From contig CAWEKI010000011.1 in the NCBI GenBank assembly GCA_963809695.1, positions 1 through 64,000 of the forward strand: a DNA stretch of 64,000 nucleotides. The letters run 5' to 3'. Every line of letters begins with the position of its first letter. Position 1 is the first letter of the stretch. The position numbers and the translations under genes are program-made. This document shows positions 57,012-64,000 of the stretch, in pieces. Source of the stretch: JAGDMJ01 sp963809695. Lineage in GTDB: Bacteria; Bacteroidota; Ignavibacteria; UBA10030; UBA6906. Under the pieces are notes generated by a model. The model was given only the letters and a program-made list of their open reading frames with translations, was not told the origin of the DNA and made no database searches.

Positions 57012-57632
57012 AGTATCTCCTTCTTTTGTTTAGAGAAATCGCTTGCCTTCCTATAGGTCCAGGTCTCTTGAGGAATGCTTGTTCATCGAGGTCTTGTGCC
57101 GCAAAACGCCTTATGAAATGATACCTCGCTTGCGCATAACTTTTGTAACTACGCAGTCTTGTCGTGCCTTTTATCCCAGCGCATGGACAAAAGACGACGC
57201 ACTACCTCCTCGCTCCGGTGGGTCGTGATTGTATCGGGGATAAGTTCCCGCTTTGATAATCAAGAACGGCCGGAGAAGTAGCAATCCGGCTCAAAGAGCT
57301 GTCGGGGCGTGGCAAACAGAGGTGAACGCACTGAATGTACCGACCATCAAGACCATTGTCAACAAATGGGCGGGGATTGGGCAAATCCCCATATAGGCCA
57401 ATTTCCGAAACAAAAAAAACCGAGGAACTCTCTCTTTACCTGGAACGGGTTCCCTTTCGCTCCACCGTCCTATATCGAAGTAAGAGCTATTCCTGAGACT
57501 CCTGTATCGCTACTTTGGTGGAGGCTCTTTTCTTGGAAGCCAGGTTTCCAATTGACAACCCGCCTGCAATCGAGTATCTTGTCGGCGACACGAGGATAGG
57601 AACCAACATAATGCCCAATCATGGGATTCCCT
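57012..57632. other. Intergenic region without a supported gene
   Basis: About 620 bases, the longest gap without repeats. A short frame at about 57,260-57,393 reads WQTEVNALNVPTIKTIVNKW but has no start or context; it may be a gene scrap. I see no terminator for the membrane gene or clear promoter for the reductase gene. Confidence 0.45.
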
Positions 57633-58601
57633 ATGAAAGCAGTCGTATATACTAAGTATGGCCCACCAGAAGTTCTTGAACTCAAAGAGGTCGAGAAACC
57701 AACTCCCAAGGATGACGAAGTTCTTATTAGGATACACGCCACAACCGTAAATCGAACTGACTGCGGATTTCGAAAACCGGAATATGGTCTTATCATTCGC
57801 ATTCTCAATGGACTGTTCAGACCGAAGAGAAATATTCTAGGCAGTGAGATGGCTGGAGAGATTGAAGCAATCGGCAAAGATGTCAAGACATTCAGGAAAG
57901 GCGACCAGGTTTTTGGACTGACCACGGCTGCCACTTTTGGAGCACATGCGGAATACATTTGTATGCCCGAAAATAAATCAATCACAAAGAAGCCAGCCAA
58001 TATGTCTTACGAGGAGGCTGCTGCCGTCTGCGATGGGCTTATGCTGGCATTGAACTACGTCAGGACAATAGAGTTTGGGAGTGTTCAGAAGATCCTCATC
58101 AATGGTGCGTCAGGATCCATCGGTTCCGCGTGCGTGCAGCTCGCAAAGCACTATGGCGCGAACATTACGGCCGTGTGCAATACAAAGAATCTGGAATTAG
58201 TGAAATCATTAGGTGCCGACACGGTAATAGACTATGAAAACGAAGATTTCACAAAGGTTGCCCAGCTGTTTGATGTAGTCATAGATGCTGTCGGCAAGAG
58301 TTCATTCTTTCGCTGTAAAAGACTCCTGAAGCCAGGTGGCGTATATTTCTCCACGGATCTTGGGTTCTTGTCGCAGAACCTTTTCCTGGCGCTGTTGACG
58401 CCTATCTTCAGCAGCAAAAAAGTGAAATTCCCGATCCCCAAAGAAAGCAAAGAAGACGTGGCCTTTTTCAAAGAATTAATCGAGGCGGGAGAATATCGAG
58501 CAGTTATTGATAGACGTTATCCCCTAGAACAGATTGTCGAGGCCACCAGGTACGTCGAGACGGGCCAAAAGACAGGGAATGTTGTAATAGTTATTCGATA
58601 G
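57633..58601 (+). CDS. NAD(P)H quinone-oxidoreductase-like MDR protein
   Basis: 322 aa medium-chain dehydrogenase/reductase. MKAVVYTKYGPPEVLELKEV is the classic start of the quinone-oxidoreductase branch; NGASGSIGSACVQLAKHYGA near residues 153-172 is the NAD(P)-binding motif, and LGADTVIDYENEDFTK follows. The ordered cysteines of the structural zinc lobe are absent, so the enzyme should be zinc-free. I chose the ATG at 57,633 over 57,621. It ends eleven bases into the convergent SRPBCC gene's tail. Confidence 0.9.
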   Translation: MKAVVYTKYGPPEVLELKEVEKPTPKDDEVLIRIHATTVNRTDCGFRKPEYGLIIRILNGLFRPKRNILGSEMAGEIEAIGKDVKTFRKGDQVFGLTTAATFGAHAEYICMPENKSITKKPANMSYEEAAAVCDGLMLALNYVRTIEFGSVQKILINGASGSIGSACVQLAKHYGANITAVCNTKNLELVKSLGADTVIDYENEDFTKVAQLFDVVIDAVGKSSFFRCKRLLKPGGVYFSTDLGFLSQNLFLALLTPIFSSKKVKFPIPKESKEDVAFFKELIEAGEYRAVIDRRYPLEQIVEATRYVETGQKTGNVVIVIR

Positions 58602-59061
58602 TTTGGGCTCCACTCGCAAGGCAGCGCTCGAGCCAAGAAGTCCAACGAACCATTTTGGCCTGATACTCCGTTGCGGTCATCATGCTGATTTCATCATTTC
58701 CCTCTTCAGAAAGGCCAACAAAGCTGTAGACGGTCGATACATCAGTAACTCCAATCGACACCTCACTGCAAGTCACATCAACGCGGGCAACATAACGAGT
58801 CGGTTCCACACGATGATAGCTGACGCGATGAGCCGCGATATCCAGACTGCTAACGATCCAGATTGCTGTACCACTCGGTTCAGACGTGCGGAAGATCAGG
58901 CCTTCTTCCCACAAACCGCCGATAGGGTGGAGAATCTCGGGATCCCAACCTGGAACCCATCCCTTCTCGCCGATCGGTGAGAACAAGGGGAAGACGCGCT
59001 CTACTGAACCGTTGAGACGAATCTGCCCGGTGAATGATGCTGTGCCTGGAAGGAAAATCAT
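58591..59061 (-). CDS. SRPBCC-family protein (START/Bet v1-like)
   Basis: 156 aa from the ATG at 59,061, which has AAGGAG eight bases upstream; a longer frame begins at 59,118. SASFTGQI-like FTGQIRLNGSVERVFPLFSP and GWVPGWDPEILHPIGGLWEE are typical of the polyketide-cyclase/START superfamily with a hydrophobic ligand pocket. The family includes cyclases, lipid-transfer and stress proteins. The ligand is unknown. It is convergent with the MDR gene, with an 11-base overlap. Confidence 0.8.
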   Translation of the reverse strand: MIFLPGTASFTGQIRLNGSVERVFPLFSPIGEKGWVPGWDPEILHPIGGLWEEGLIFRTSEPSGTAIWIVSSLDIAAHRVSYHRVEPTRYVARVDVTCSEVSIGVTDVSTVYSFVGLSEEGNDEISMMTATEYQAKMVRWTSWLERCLASGAQTIE

Positions 59062-59232
59062 TGCATTATCTCCTTGGGCTGCCTGACGAGCTACGCTTCT
59101 GTCAAAAGCTACGCTCAAGCCACGGAATTGTCAATCCACCCAATAACAGAAATGGCCCGGAGCCCCGAGCCTTCTTTCTACCTTCTTCTGACGCGGCGTC
59201 AGGTGCGGCCGCTGGTTGGGCGGCAGCCAAAT

Positions 59233-59622
59233 CTAAAATGTTTGCTGATAGTAGAGACCCTTTTCCGCACTTTGCGTGCCAACCACGATAACAGTGGAAC
59301 TGCTGGCTCTTAGGTTGCCTTGATCGCCAATCTTCTTTGATTTAATGAGGTCGACGACCAAATCCCCATCACCAGAGGTCTTAATAATTGTTGCATTGAC
59401 ATAATTAGATTCTACGGTAATTTCATATGGGGTTTGTTGCATCGTGTTGTCAAGCCGAGCATTCGCGGTCTTGAAGAATATTGAAGCCACGAAAGAAACT
59501 TGTTTATCATTACTGGATGTCACGCGAAGCGTCAACTTCTGAGATTCGGTGTTGACAGGTTGGCACTGGGAAAAATTCAGAATGGCGACTAAGGCAACCA
59601 TTGCAATCATTAGCTGTTTCAT
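59233..59622 (-). CDS. Exported hypothetical protein
   Basis: 129 aa with a signal peptide (MIAMVALVAILNFSQCQPVN); the cysteine in FSQCQP could be a lipidation site, although the lipobox is poor. The mature part is beta-rich (LTLRVTSSNDKQVSFVASIF; TPYEITVESNYVNATIIKTS). No family recognised. The A+T content is higher than in the neighbours. Confidence 0.6.
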   Translation of the reverse strand: MKQLMIAMVALVAILNFSQCQPVNTESQKLTLRVTSSNDKQVSFVASIFFKTANARLDNTMQQTPYEITVESNYVNATIIKTSGDGDLVVDLIKSKKIGDQGNLRASSSTVIVVGTQSAEKGLYYQQTF

Positions 59623-59869
59623 GTTATCCTCGGTTGGCTATTGGTACAAAGGATCTGTGAATGGAAGTATAATTGAGCCTAAAGCTTTTGATTGCCCAAA
59701 TACTCTCATAATTGTGTTGCACCCGAACGGATCGCGGCTTACCTGCCCGCAGAATGATAAAGGCCCTCCCATCCAGATCGGACAGAAAGGCCGTCGCTAC
59801 TGATCCCCCGCACGCTTCTCCCTGCAGGCGTGGTTACCGGCGCTATCTTAAGGAGAACAGGGACAAATG

Positions 59870-60114
59870 TCAAGGAACAATAGGCTTAGGGAGCCCCTTC
59901 CCTTTCGTGCGCAAGCACATCATTTCGCCGGCCGCGGATACCTCAAGTAATATCCCATGCGGGTCATATCCATACGTTACCACTTGGTCAGCCAGCGTGA
60001 ACCCAGGCGTTTGGATTCCTGCCAGGCCAGCAGCACGAGCTCGTCACGATCATCCGGGTCCCCGGCAAATTTCATGGCATAGCGACGCAGTGTGGAAAAG
60101 TCTTTTGACGTCAT
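59870..60114 (-). CDS. Possible small protein split by a frameshift
   Basis: From an ATG at 60,114 with AGAGGA upstream the frame gives MTSKDFSTLRRYAMKFAGDP and DDRDELVLLAWQESKRLG, which looks like a real coding sequence (and a little like sigma region 2). Near 59,995 another frame takes over with DQVVTYGYDPHGILLEVSAA and ends at TGA 59,872-59,870. Joined, this is about 80 aa. I cannot name the family, and the two halves may be unrelated. Confidence 0.35.
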
Positions 60115-60293
60115 AGCAATCCTCTGGCATTGATGAACGGATAGTTGGATACCCGTTCTTATACCAGGAATTGCGGTATAAGAATGTACATGCGCGCGCA
60201 GCACCACTGCGCGACAATCACGCACATATTTGAGAGGTACCTATGAACGCCTGAAGACCTGGCGGCCTTCTTTTTCAACGCGGGGAACCCGGG

Positions 60294-60740
60294 TTATCCC
60301 GCAGCCTGCGCGGAGGGGAGTTCCAGTCGGCTGAGAACCTCCAGCATTGCCGGTGACGTATCGGTGTGGTGGTGGATCATCTTCCAACCCCCGGCTTCTC
60401 TCTGATAAATGTTCGTGACACGGTGCTCAACGGAGATCGGATTGCCGGCAATCTTGAAATGGCCATATTCAACGCCTATTTCATACGCAACATCACCGAT
60501 GACATTGATGACCTGATCTTTCAGAGCAACCTCACCCTCTGAAGCGAGTTGTCCTACCATGTCAAACGACTTCTTGATTGCTTCCCAGCCAACTTCCCTG
60601 CCACCAATCGGGTGCATGGCAGTCACCCGGTCGGTGTGGGACCAGGCGTCTGGCACTGTGCTGGAATCGCCATTGGCCATCTTGCTCAAGCTGCTGTAGA
60701 ATCGCGTCGAAGCTTTGCGAACTTCGTCTTCGGCTGACAT
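60294..60740 (-). CDS. SnoaL-like NTF2-fold protein
   Basis: 148 aa, cytoplasmic. VRKASTRFYSSLSKMANGDS, AWSHTDRVTAMHPIGGREVG, WEAIKKSFDMVGQLASEG and GGWKMIHHHTDTSPAM fit the SnoaL_3/NTF2 family often annotated as ketosteroid-isomerase-related. The start at 60,740 has AGGGAAGT upstream. It is the fourth NTF2-like protein of the window but lies apart from the other three and on the other strand. Confidence 0.85.
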   Translation of the reverse strand: MSAEDEVRKASTRFYSSLSKMANGDSSTVPDAWSHTDRVTAMHPIGGREVGWEAIKKSFDMVGQLASEGEVALKDQVINVIGDVAYEIGVEYGHFKIAGNPISVEHRVTNIYQREAGGWKMIHHHTDTSPAMLEVLSRLELPSAQAAG

Positions 60741-61079
60741 ACTTCCCTCCCTGTGAATGGTGGTGGTTGTGGGAAACAAGTGACGACATTGCGGAACAGC
60801 GTTGTCCAAAGCTCAGAAGGGAGGCAATGAGGAGATACAGCCGAGTCTTCGAAGGCGAAAGGGGGGAAAGAATCCGGCCACTGAGACCCTTCTACGCCAA
60901 TAACCGACAGGCGGCTGGATAGGTTCCCACAAAATAACCTATTCCCGCCTTCGACAGGTGGACGGGCAGGAGTACTGTCTCACCCAGTAGTAACAATAAG
61001 CCCGCCTGTACAAGCGTGGGCAATTTAAAGGGCAACCCGGTGAATGGGTCGCCTTTTGTTCAGTCTTTATCGTGGAATG
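60741..61079. other. Intergenic stretch with a terminator-like hairpin
   Basis: About 340 bases. The imperfect hairpin AAAGGGCAACCC / GGGTCGCCTTT at about 61,027-61,054 lies just beyond the minus-strand gene ending at 61,080 and may end it. No gene is supported. Confidence 0.45.
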
Positions 61080-63212
61080 TCAGTGCATCAGAATCAACTT
61101 GCGCGTCTGCACAAATTCCCAGCTCCGCTTTTAGAGTCTCGCCCCTTGGCGGAGTCCAATCGGTAGAAGTACACCCCGCTTGACAATCCGGATGCATCGC
61201 ACTTGACCTCGTGAACTCGCGCGTCCCTCCTCTCATTCACTCAGACGGAGACTTCACGTCCCCGCATGTCGTAGATGCCCAGCCTCACATTTGATGACCT
61301 GGGCAACTCGAACTTCAAGAGAAGTTCACCGTTTTCAACATCATCTGTTATCATCTCTGACAAATACAGGCAGTCTCCACACTCCGCCCCAATCACTCCC
61401 GGCAAAAAGATTCGAGCCAACGATTGCGAGAGAATTGACAACGGTGTCCGTCAAGCCGGTCCCACTCCAACTTCTACCGTTGTTGGTCGAGAGAAAAACA
61501 CCGCCGCCTTCAGTCCCTGCAAAGAGACTTGTGCCGCTTATCGTCAAGGCTTGGACAGTAGTGTTCGTCAAGCCGTTATTGACTTCAGTCCAGCTCGTGC
61601 CGTTGTTGGTGGAAAGAAATACACCCCCAGCAGTTCCGACAAATATGTTCGCGTCACTCGCAACAAGGCAGATATGACTAACATGAGTGTTCGTCAAGCC
61701 GGCATTGACCCCAGTCCAGCTAGTACCGTTGTTGGTCGAGAGAAAAACACCACCGTCGTAAGTCCCTGCAAAACAATTCGTGCCGCTCACCGCAAAGGCA
61801 GTAACATTTGTGTCCGTCAAGCCGGTATTGACCCCAGTCCAGCTTGTGCCATTGTTGGTCGAGAGAAATACACCATCATCTTCAGTCCCTGCAAAAAGAT
61901 TCGTGCCGCTTATGGCCAAGGCTCGGACATGATGGTTCGTCAAGCCGGTCGCATTCCAACGTTTCCCGTTGTTGGTTGAGAGAAAAACACCGTCGCCAAA
62001 AGTCCCTGCAAAGATGTTTCCTGATGCGTCAGCACTTACCGTAAGTGCGAAAACCCAACTATGCGTTCCATGCTTTGAGAGGTGCGGGATAGGAGTGTTA
62101 GATAAACCTGTTTTGACGGCAGTCCAGCTTGTGCCATTGTTGGTCGAGAGAAAAACTCCGTCGGCTGTAATACCAGCAAAGAGATTCTTCCCCTTTACCG
62201 CGAAGGCATTAATAGAGGTGGAAGTCAATCCGCGATTGACCTCAGTCCAACTTGCGCCGTTATTGGTGGAAAGAAATACGCCTCCACCGTTAGTTCCTGC
62301 AAAAAGATTTGTGCCTCCTGCTTCGTTTGGGCTCACCGAGAGGGAGTGGACCTGAAGGTACGTCAAGCCGGCATTGACCGGAGTCCAACTTGTGCCGTCG
62401 TTTGTCGAGCGAAAAAGTCCACCACTGCAGGTCCCTGCAAAGAGATTTGTGCCGCTCGCTACAAAGCAGTTAAGGTGAAGATGAGTCAAGCCGTTATTGA
62501 CCTCAGTCCAGCTCGTGCCGTTATTGGTGGAGCGAAAGATGCCGCCTCCCCAGGTCCCCGCAAAAAGATCCGTGCCGGAAACTGCTAAAGCTATGACACC
62601 AGGGTTCGTCAAGCCCTTATTTATTGCAGTCCAGTTATTGCCTCTGTTCGTGGAAAGAAAAACGCCACCCCCCCCTGTCCCGGCAAAGAGATATCGCGAT
62701 GAGTCGGGACTCACCGCAAATGCATACACAAAGGTGCTTGTCAAGCCGCTATTTACTGCAGTCCAGCTTTTGCCCCTGTTCGTGGAAAGAAAAACGCCAC
62801 CTCCATCAGTCCCGGCAAAGAGATATCCAGGTGAGCCTGGACAAACCGCAAGTGCCCGGACAAGAGTGTCTTTCAAGCCATCATTTACCGGAGTCCAGCT
62901 TGTGCCGTTGTTGGTGGAAAGGAAGACGCCACCATGAGTCCCGGCAAAGAGAATTCCCGGTGAGTCGGGACTTAGCGTAAGTGCGCGAACCACAGTGTTC
63001 GTGAGCCCAGAGTTGACCGCAGTCCAGCTTGTGCCCTTGTTGGTCGATAGAAAGACGCCGCCTCCCCAGGTCCCGGCAAAGAGATTCGTGCCGCTCATGG
63101 CCAAACTATTTATCATACCACCGTACGGTCCGTTGGTTTGAACCCACTGAGCAGATGCAAACGGACAAACCAGAACGATGGCGAGTGCAAGACAAATGGT
63201 TAGGGTCTTCAT
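61080..63212 (-). CDS. Secreted 14-repeat beta-propeller protein with a broken T9SS sorting domain
   Basis: Signal peptide (LTICLALAIVLVCPFASAQW), then 14 tandem repeats of about 41 residues with consensus LFAGTxGGGVFLSTNNGTSW followed by TxVNxGLTxTxVxALAVS; the last is short and ends GGVWRLPV. Each resembles a BNR/Ycf48 blade, and 14 would make two seven-bladed propellers. The open frame ends at 61,341 (VFVRDDNR), but a shifted frame from about 61,375 continues SEMITDDVENGELLLKFELP, into a type A sorting domain. Within it an in-frame TGA at 61,243-61,241 and a later shift near 61,115 precede the end QTRKLILMH. The domain is thus nearly complete but interrupted three times. Confidence 0.82.
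61122..61156. repeat. Palindromic 35-mer inside a sorting-domain gene, copy 2
   Basis: Identical to 54,912-54,946 except for one base in the centre (CCCC for CCCT). It codes DSAKGRDSKSGAG in the sorting domain at the same position. Confidence 0.75.
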
Positions 63213-63687
63213 CTTGTCCTCCTTTCAACGCAATCGCTGTACGAGATGATTGACTTTAGGCAGGCCGAAAGACATGACACCCGGCGCTACCCTGAGTCCT
63301 ACATCGAGTCACAGCACAAGCGTTAAGAAATTGCTGGCGAAATTAGGTGCTACCTGCCAAGGGGTCGTTGGGGTGAGCCCTTCGACTCACTCGCAGAGAA
63401 CGCTCGTTCGCTCAGGGCGAGCTCGGCACGGAAGGGATTGTGCCGGGGTCCAGAGCGGCGGCCCGTCCCGCTATCAGCGGGACGAGGTCTCGTGGCGCCT
63501 TCGGCGCCACGGACTCGATGGCTGGGGAAGCCACCGAAGCAGACTATGGTGCAACATTAAGACATACCCTCGATATTGTCAATACCGCAAACGAAGCAAA
63601 AAGGTTCCAGGACTCATCATCCTGGGCCCGAAAAATGTAGCCCACCTGGCAACGAGCGTGGGGCTCGGTGTTTCTGATGTGCAAGAG
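63213..63687. other. Intergenic region carrying a dispersed repeat
   Basis: About 475 bases between two sorting-domain genes. It holds copy B of the dispersed repeat; the rest shows no gene. Confidence 0.55.
63361..63531 (+). repeat. Dispersed repeat, copy B
   Basis: Nearly identical to 47,710-47,862 at its start (about 100 bases). The variable part has two hairpins, CGTCCCGCTATCAGCGGGACG (63,474-63,494 region, arms CGTCCCGCT/AGCGGGACG) and CGTGGCGCC-TTC-GGCGCCACG (63,491-63,511), where copy A has a single one. It ends with the shared ATGGCTGGGGAAGCCA. Confidence 0.85.
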
Positions 63688-64000
63688 TTACCTCACGAGC
63701 AAGAACTTCTTCGTGTCCACGAACGACCCGGCCTGCAATCTGTAGAAATACACGCCACTGGCCAATCCTGAGCCATCGAATTGCACCGTGTGGTAACCGG
63801 TTTCGATGTCGCCATTGACCAGTGTGGCCACACGTTGGCCGAGGGTGTTATAGACGGTGAGCGTGACGTGGGACCGATGAGGCAGTGCGTACTGAATGGT
63901 GGTCGTGGGGTTGAAGGGGTTCGGATAGTTCTGCTCCAGCACAAATCTTGTCGGCAGCGGGGGGAGAGATCCCTCTGTCGCCGTCGTTGTCGGTTCCACA
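63688..64000 (-). CDS. C-terminal part of a T9SS-secreted protein (cut by the right edge)
   Basis: 103 residues are visible: a short linker (TTTATEGSLPPLPTRFVLEQ) and a complete type A sorting domain, NYPNPFNPTTTIQYALPHRS, then TLGQRVATLVNGDIETGYHT, GLASGVYFYRLQAG and the end KKFLLVR. The rest lies beyond the window, so the function is unknown. The domain lacks the palindromic insertion found in two neighbours. Confidence 0.88.
   Translation of the reverse strand, partial: VEPTTTATEGSLPPLPTRFVLEQNYPNPFNPTTTIQYALPHRSHVTLTVYNTLGQRVATLVNGDIETGYHTVQFDGSGLASGVYFYRLQAGSFVDTKKFLLVR

Noticed and set aside
57260..57393. Short frame with WQTEVNALNVPTIKTIVNKW
   Set aside because: No start codon, ribosome binding site or recognisable domain; may be a gene scrap.
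61275..61979. 234-codon + strand frame with regular repeats, and the possibility of a CRISPR array at 61.4-63.1 kb
   Set aside because: The regular 123-base period is the coding repeat of the minus-strand propeller protein; there are no short identical repeats with unique spacers.
1..64000. tRNA, rRNA or riboswitch genes (for example a cobalamin riboswitch before metH or queG)
   Set aside because: No cloverleaf, rRNA or conserved riboswitch core was recognised by eye; metH overlaps the gene before it, leaving no leader.

Overview
The window looks like a member of the Bacteroidota/Chlorobi superphylum, most likely near Ignavibacteria or related uncultured lineages. It encodes SprA, the large outer-membrane translocon of the type IX secretion system (T9SS), the start of the T9SS response regulator PorX, and five proteins ending in T9SS type A sorting domains (NYPNPFNPSTT ... 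ASGVYFYRLQ ... LLVR). G+C is fairly high except in the polysaccharide region. No rRNA, tRNA or CRISPR array was seen. The assignment to a lineage is inference from protein families only.

Layout. 1-6.3 kb: a TSUP permease cut by the left edge, a redoxin, a nitronate monooxygenase and metH; three of these four are broken by many single-base indels, mostly at homopolymers. 6.7-10.4 kb: a ferredoxin, an MBL hydrolase, a Rieske ferredoxin, queG and trxB (redox and Fe-S functions). 10.7-15.7 kb: a cupredoxin-like protein, three small heat-shock proteins and lon. 15.9-19.1 kb: sppA, an HU-like protein, a zinc-ribbon/TPR protein, a 31-residue basic protein and two membrane proteins. 19.2-23.7 kb: an EF-G paralogue, a HIT protein, and an ECF sigma / putative anti-sigma / LTXXQ-type periplasmic protein set.

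24.0-34.6 kb is the secretion block: a multihaem cytochrome c with its own T9SS sorting domain, then sprA (2461 aa), then porX, cut off after its receiver domain. At about 34,591-34,598 porX meets, tail to tail, an equally cut-off glycosyltransferase. That junction opens a minus-strand surface-polysaccharide cluster (34.6-44.1 kb): two glycosyltransferases, a methyltransferase, an O-antigen ligase-like protein, a flippase, a Wzz-like chain-length protein and a Wza/SLBB export protein.

44.1-64 kb is a looser accessory region: a phosphoesterase, a dense nest of palindromes (45.2-45.8 kb), small lipoproteins and membrane proteins, a secreted CotH-like protein, a PhyH dioxygenase, four NTF2-like proteins, a TPR protein, two secreted beta-propeller-type proteins, an MDR reductase, an SRPBCC protein, an IS3-family remnant whose end supplies a stop codon to a neighbouring membrane protein, and a dispersed repeat of about 150 bp.

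A general caution: frameshifts occur in at least eight otherwise recognisable genes. The pattern (single-base changes, often in homopolymers, in housekeeping genes such as metH and sppA) suits residual sequencing error better than true decay, but the sequence alone cannot settle this.
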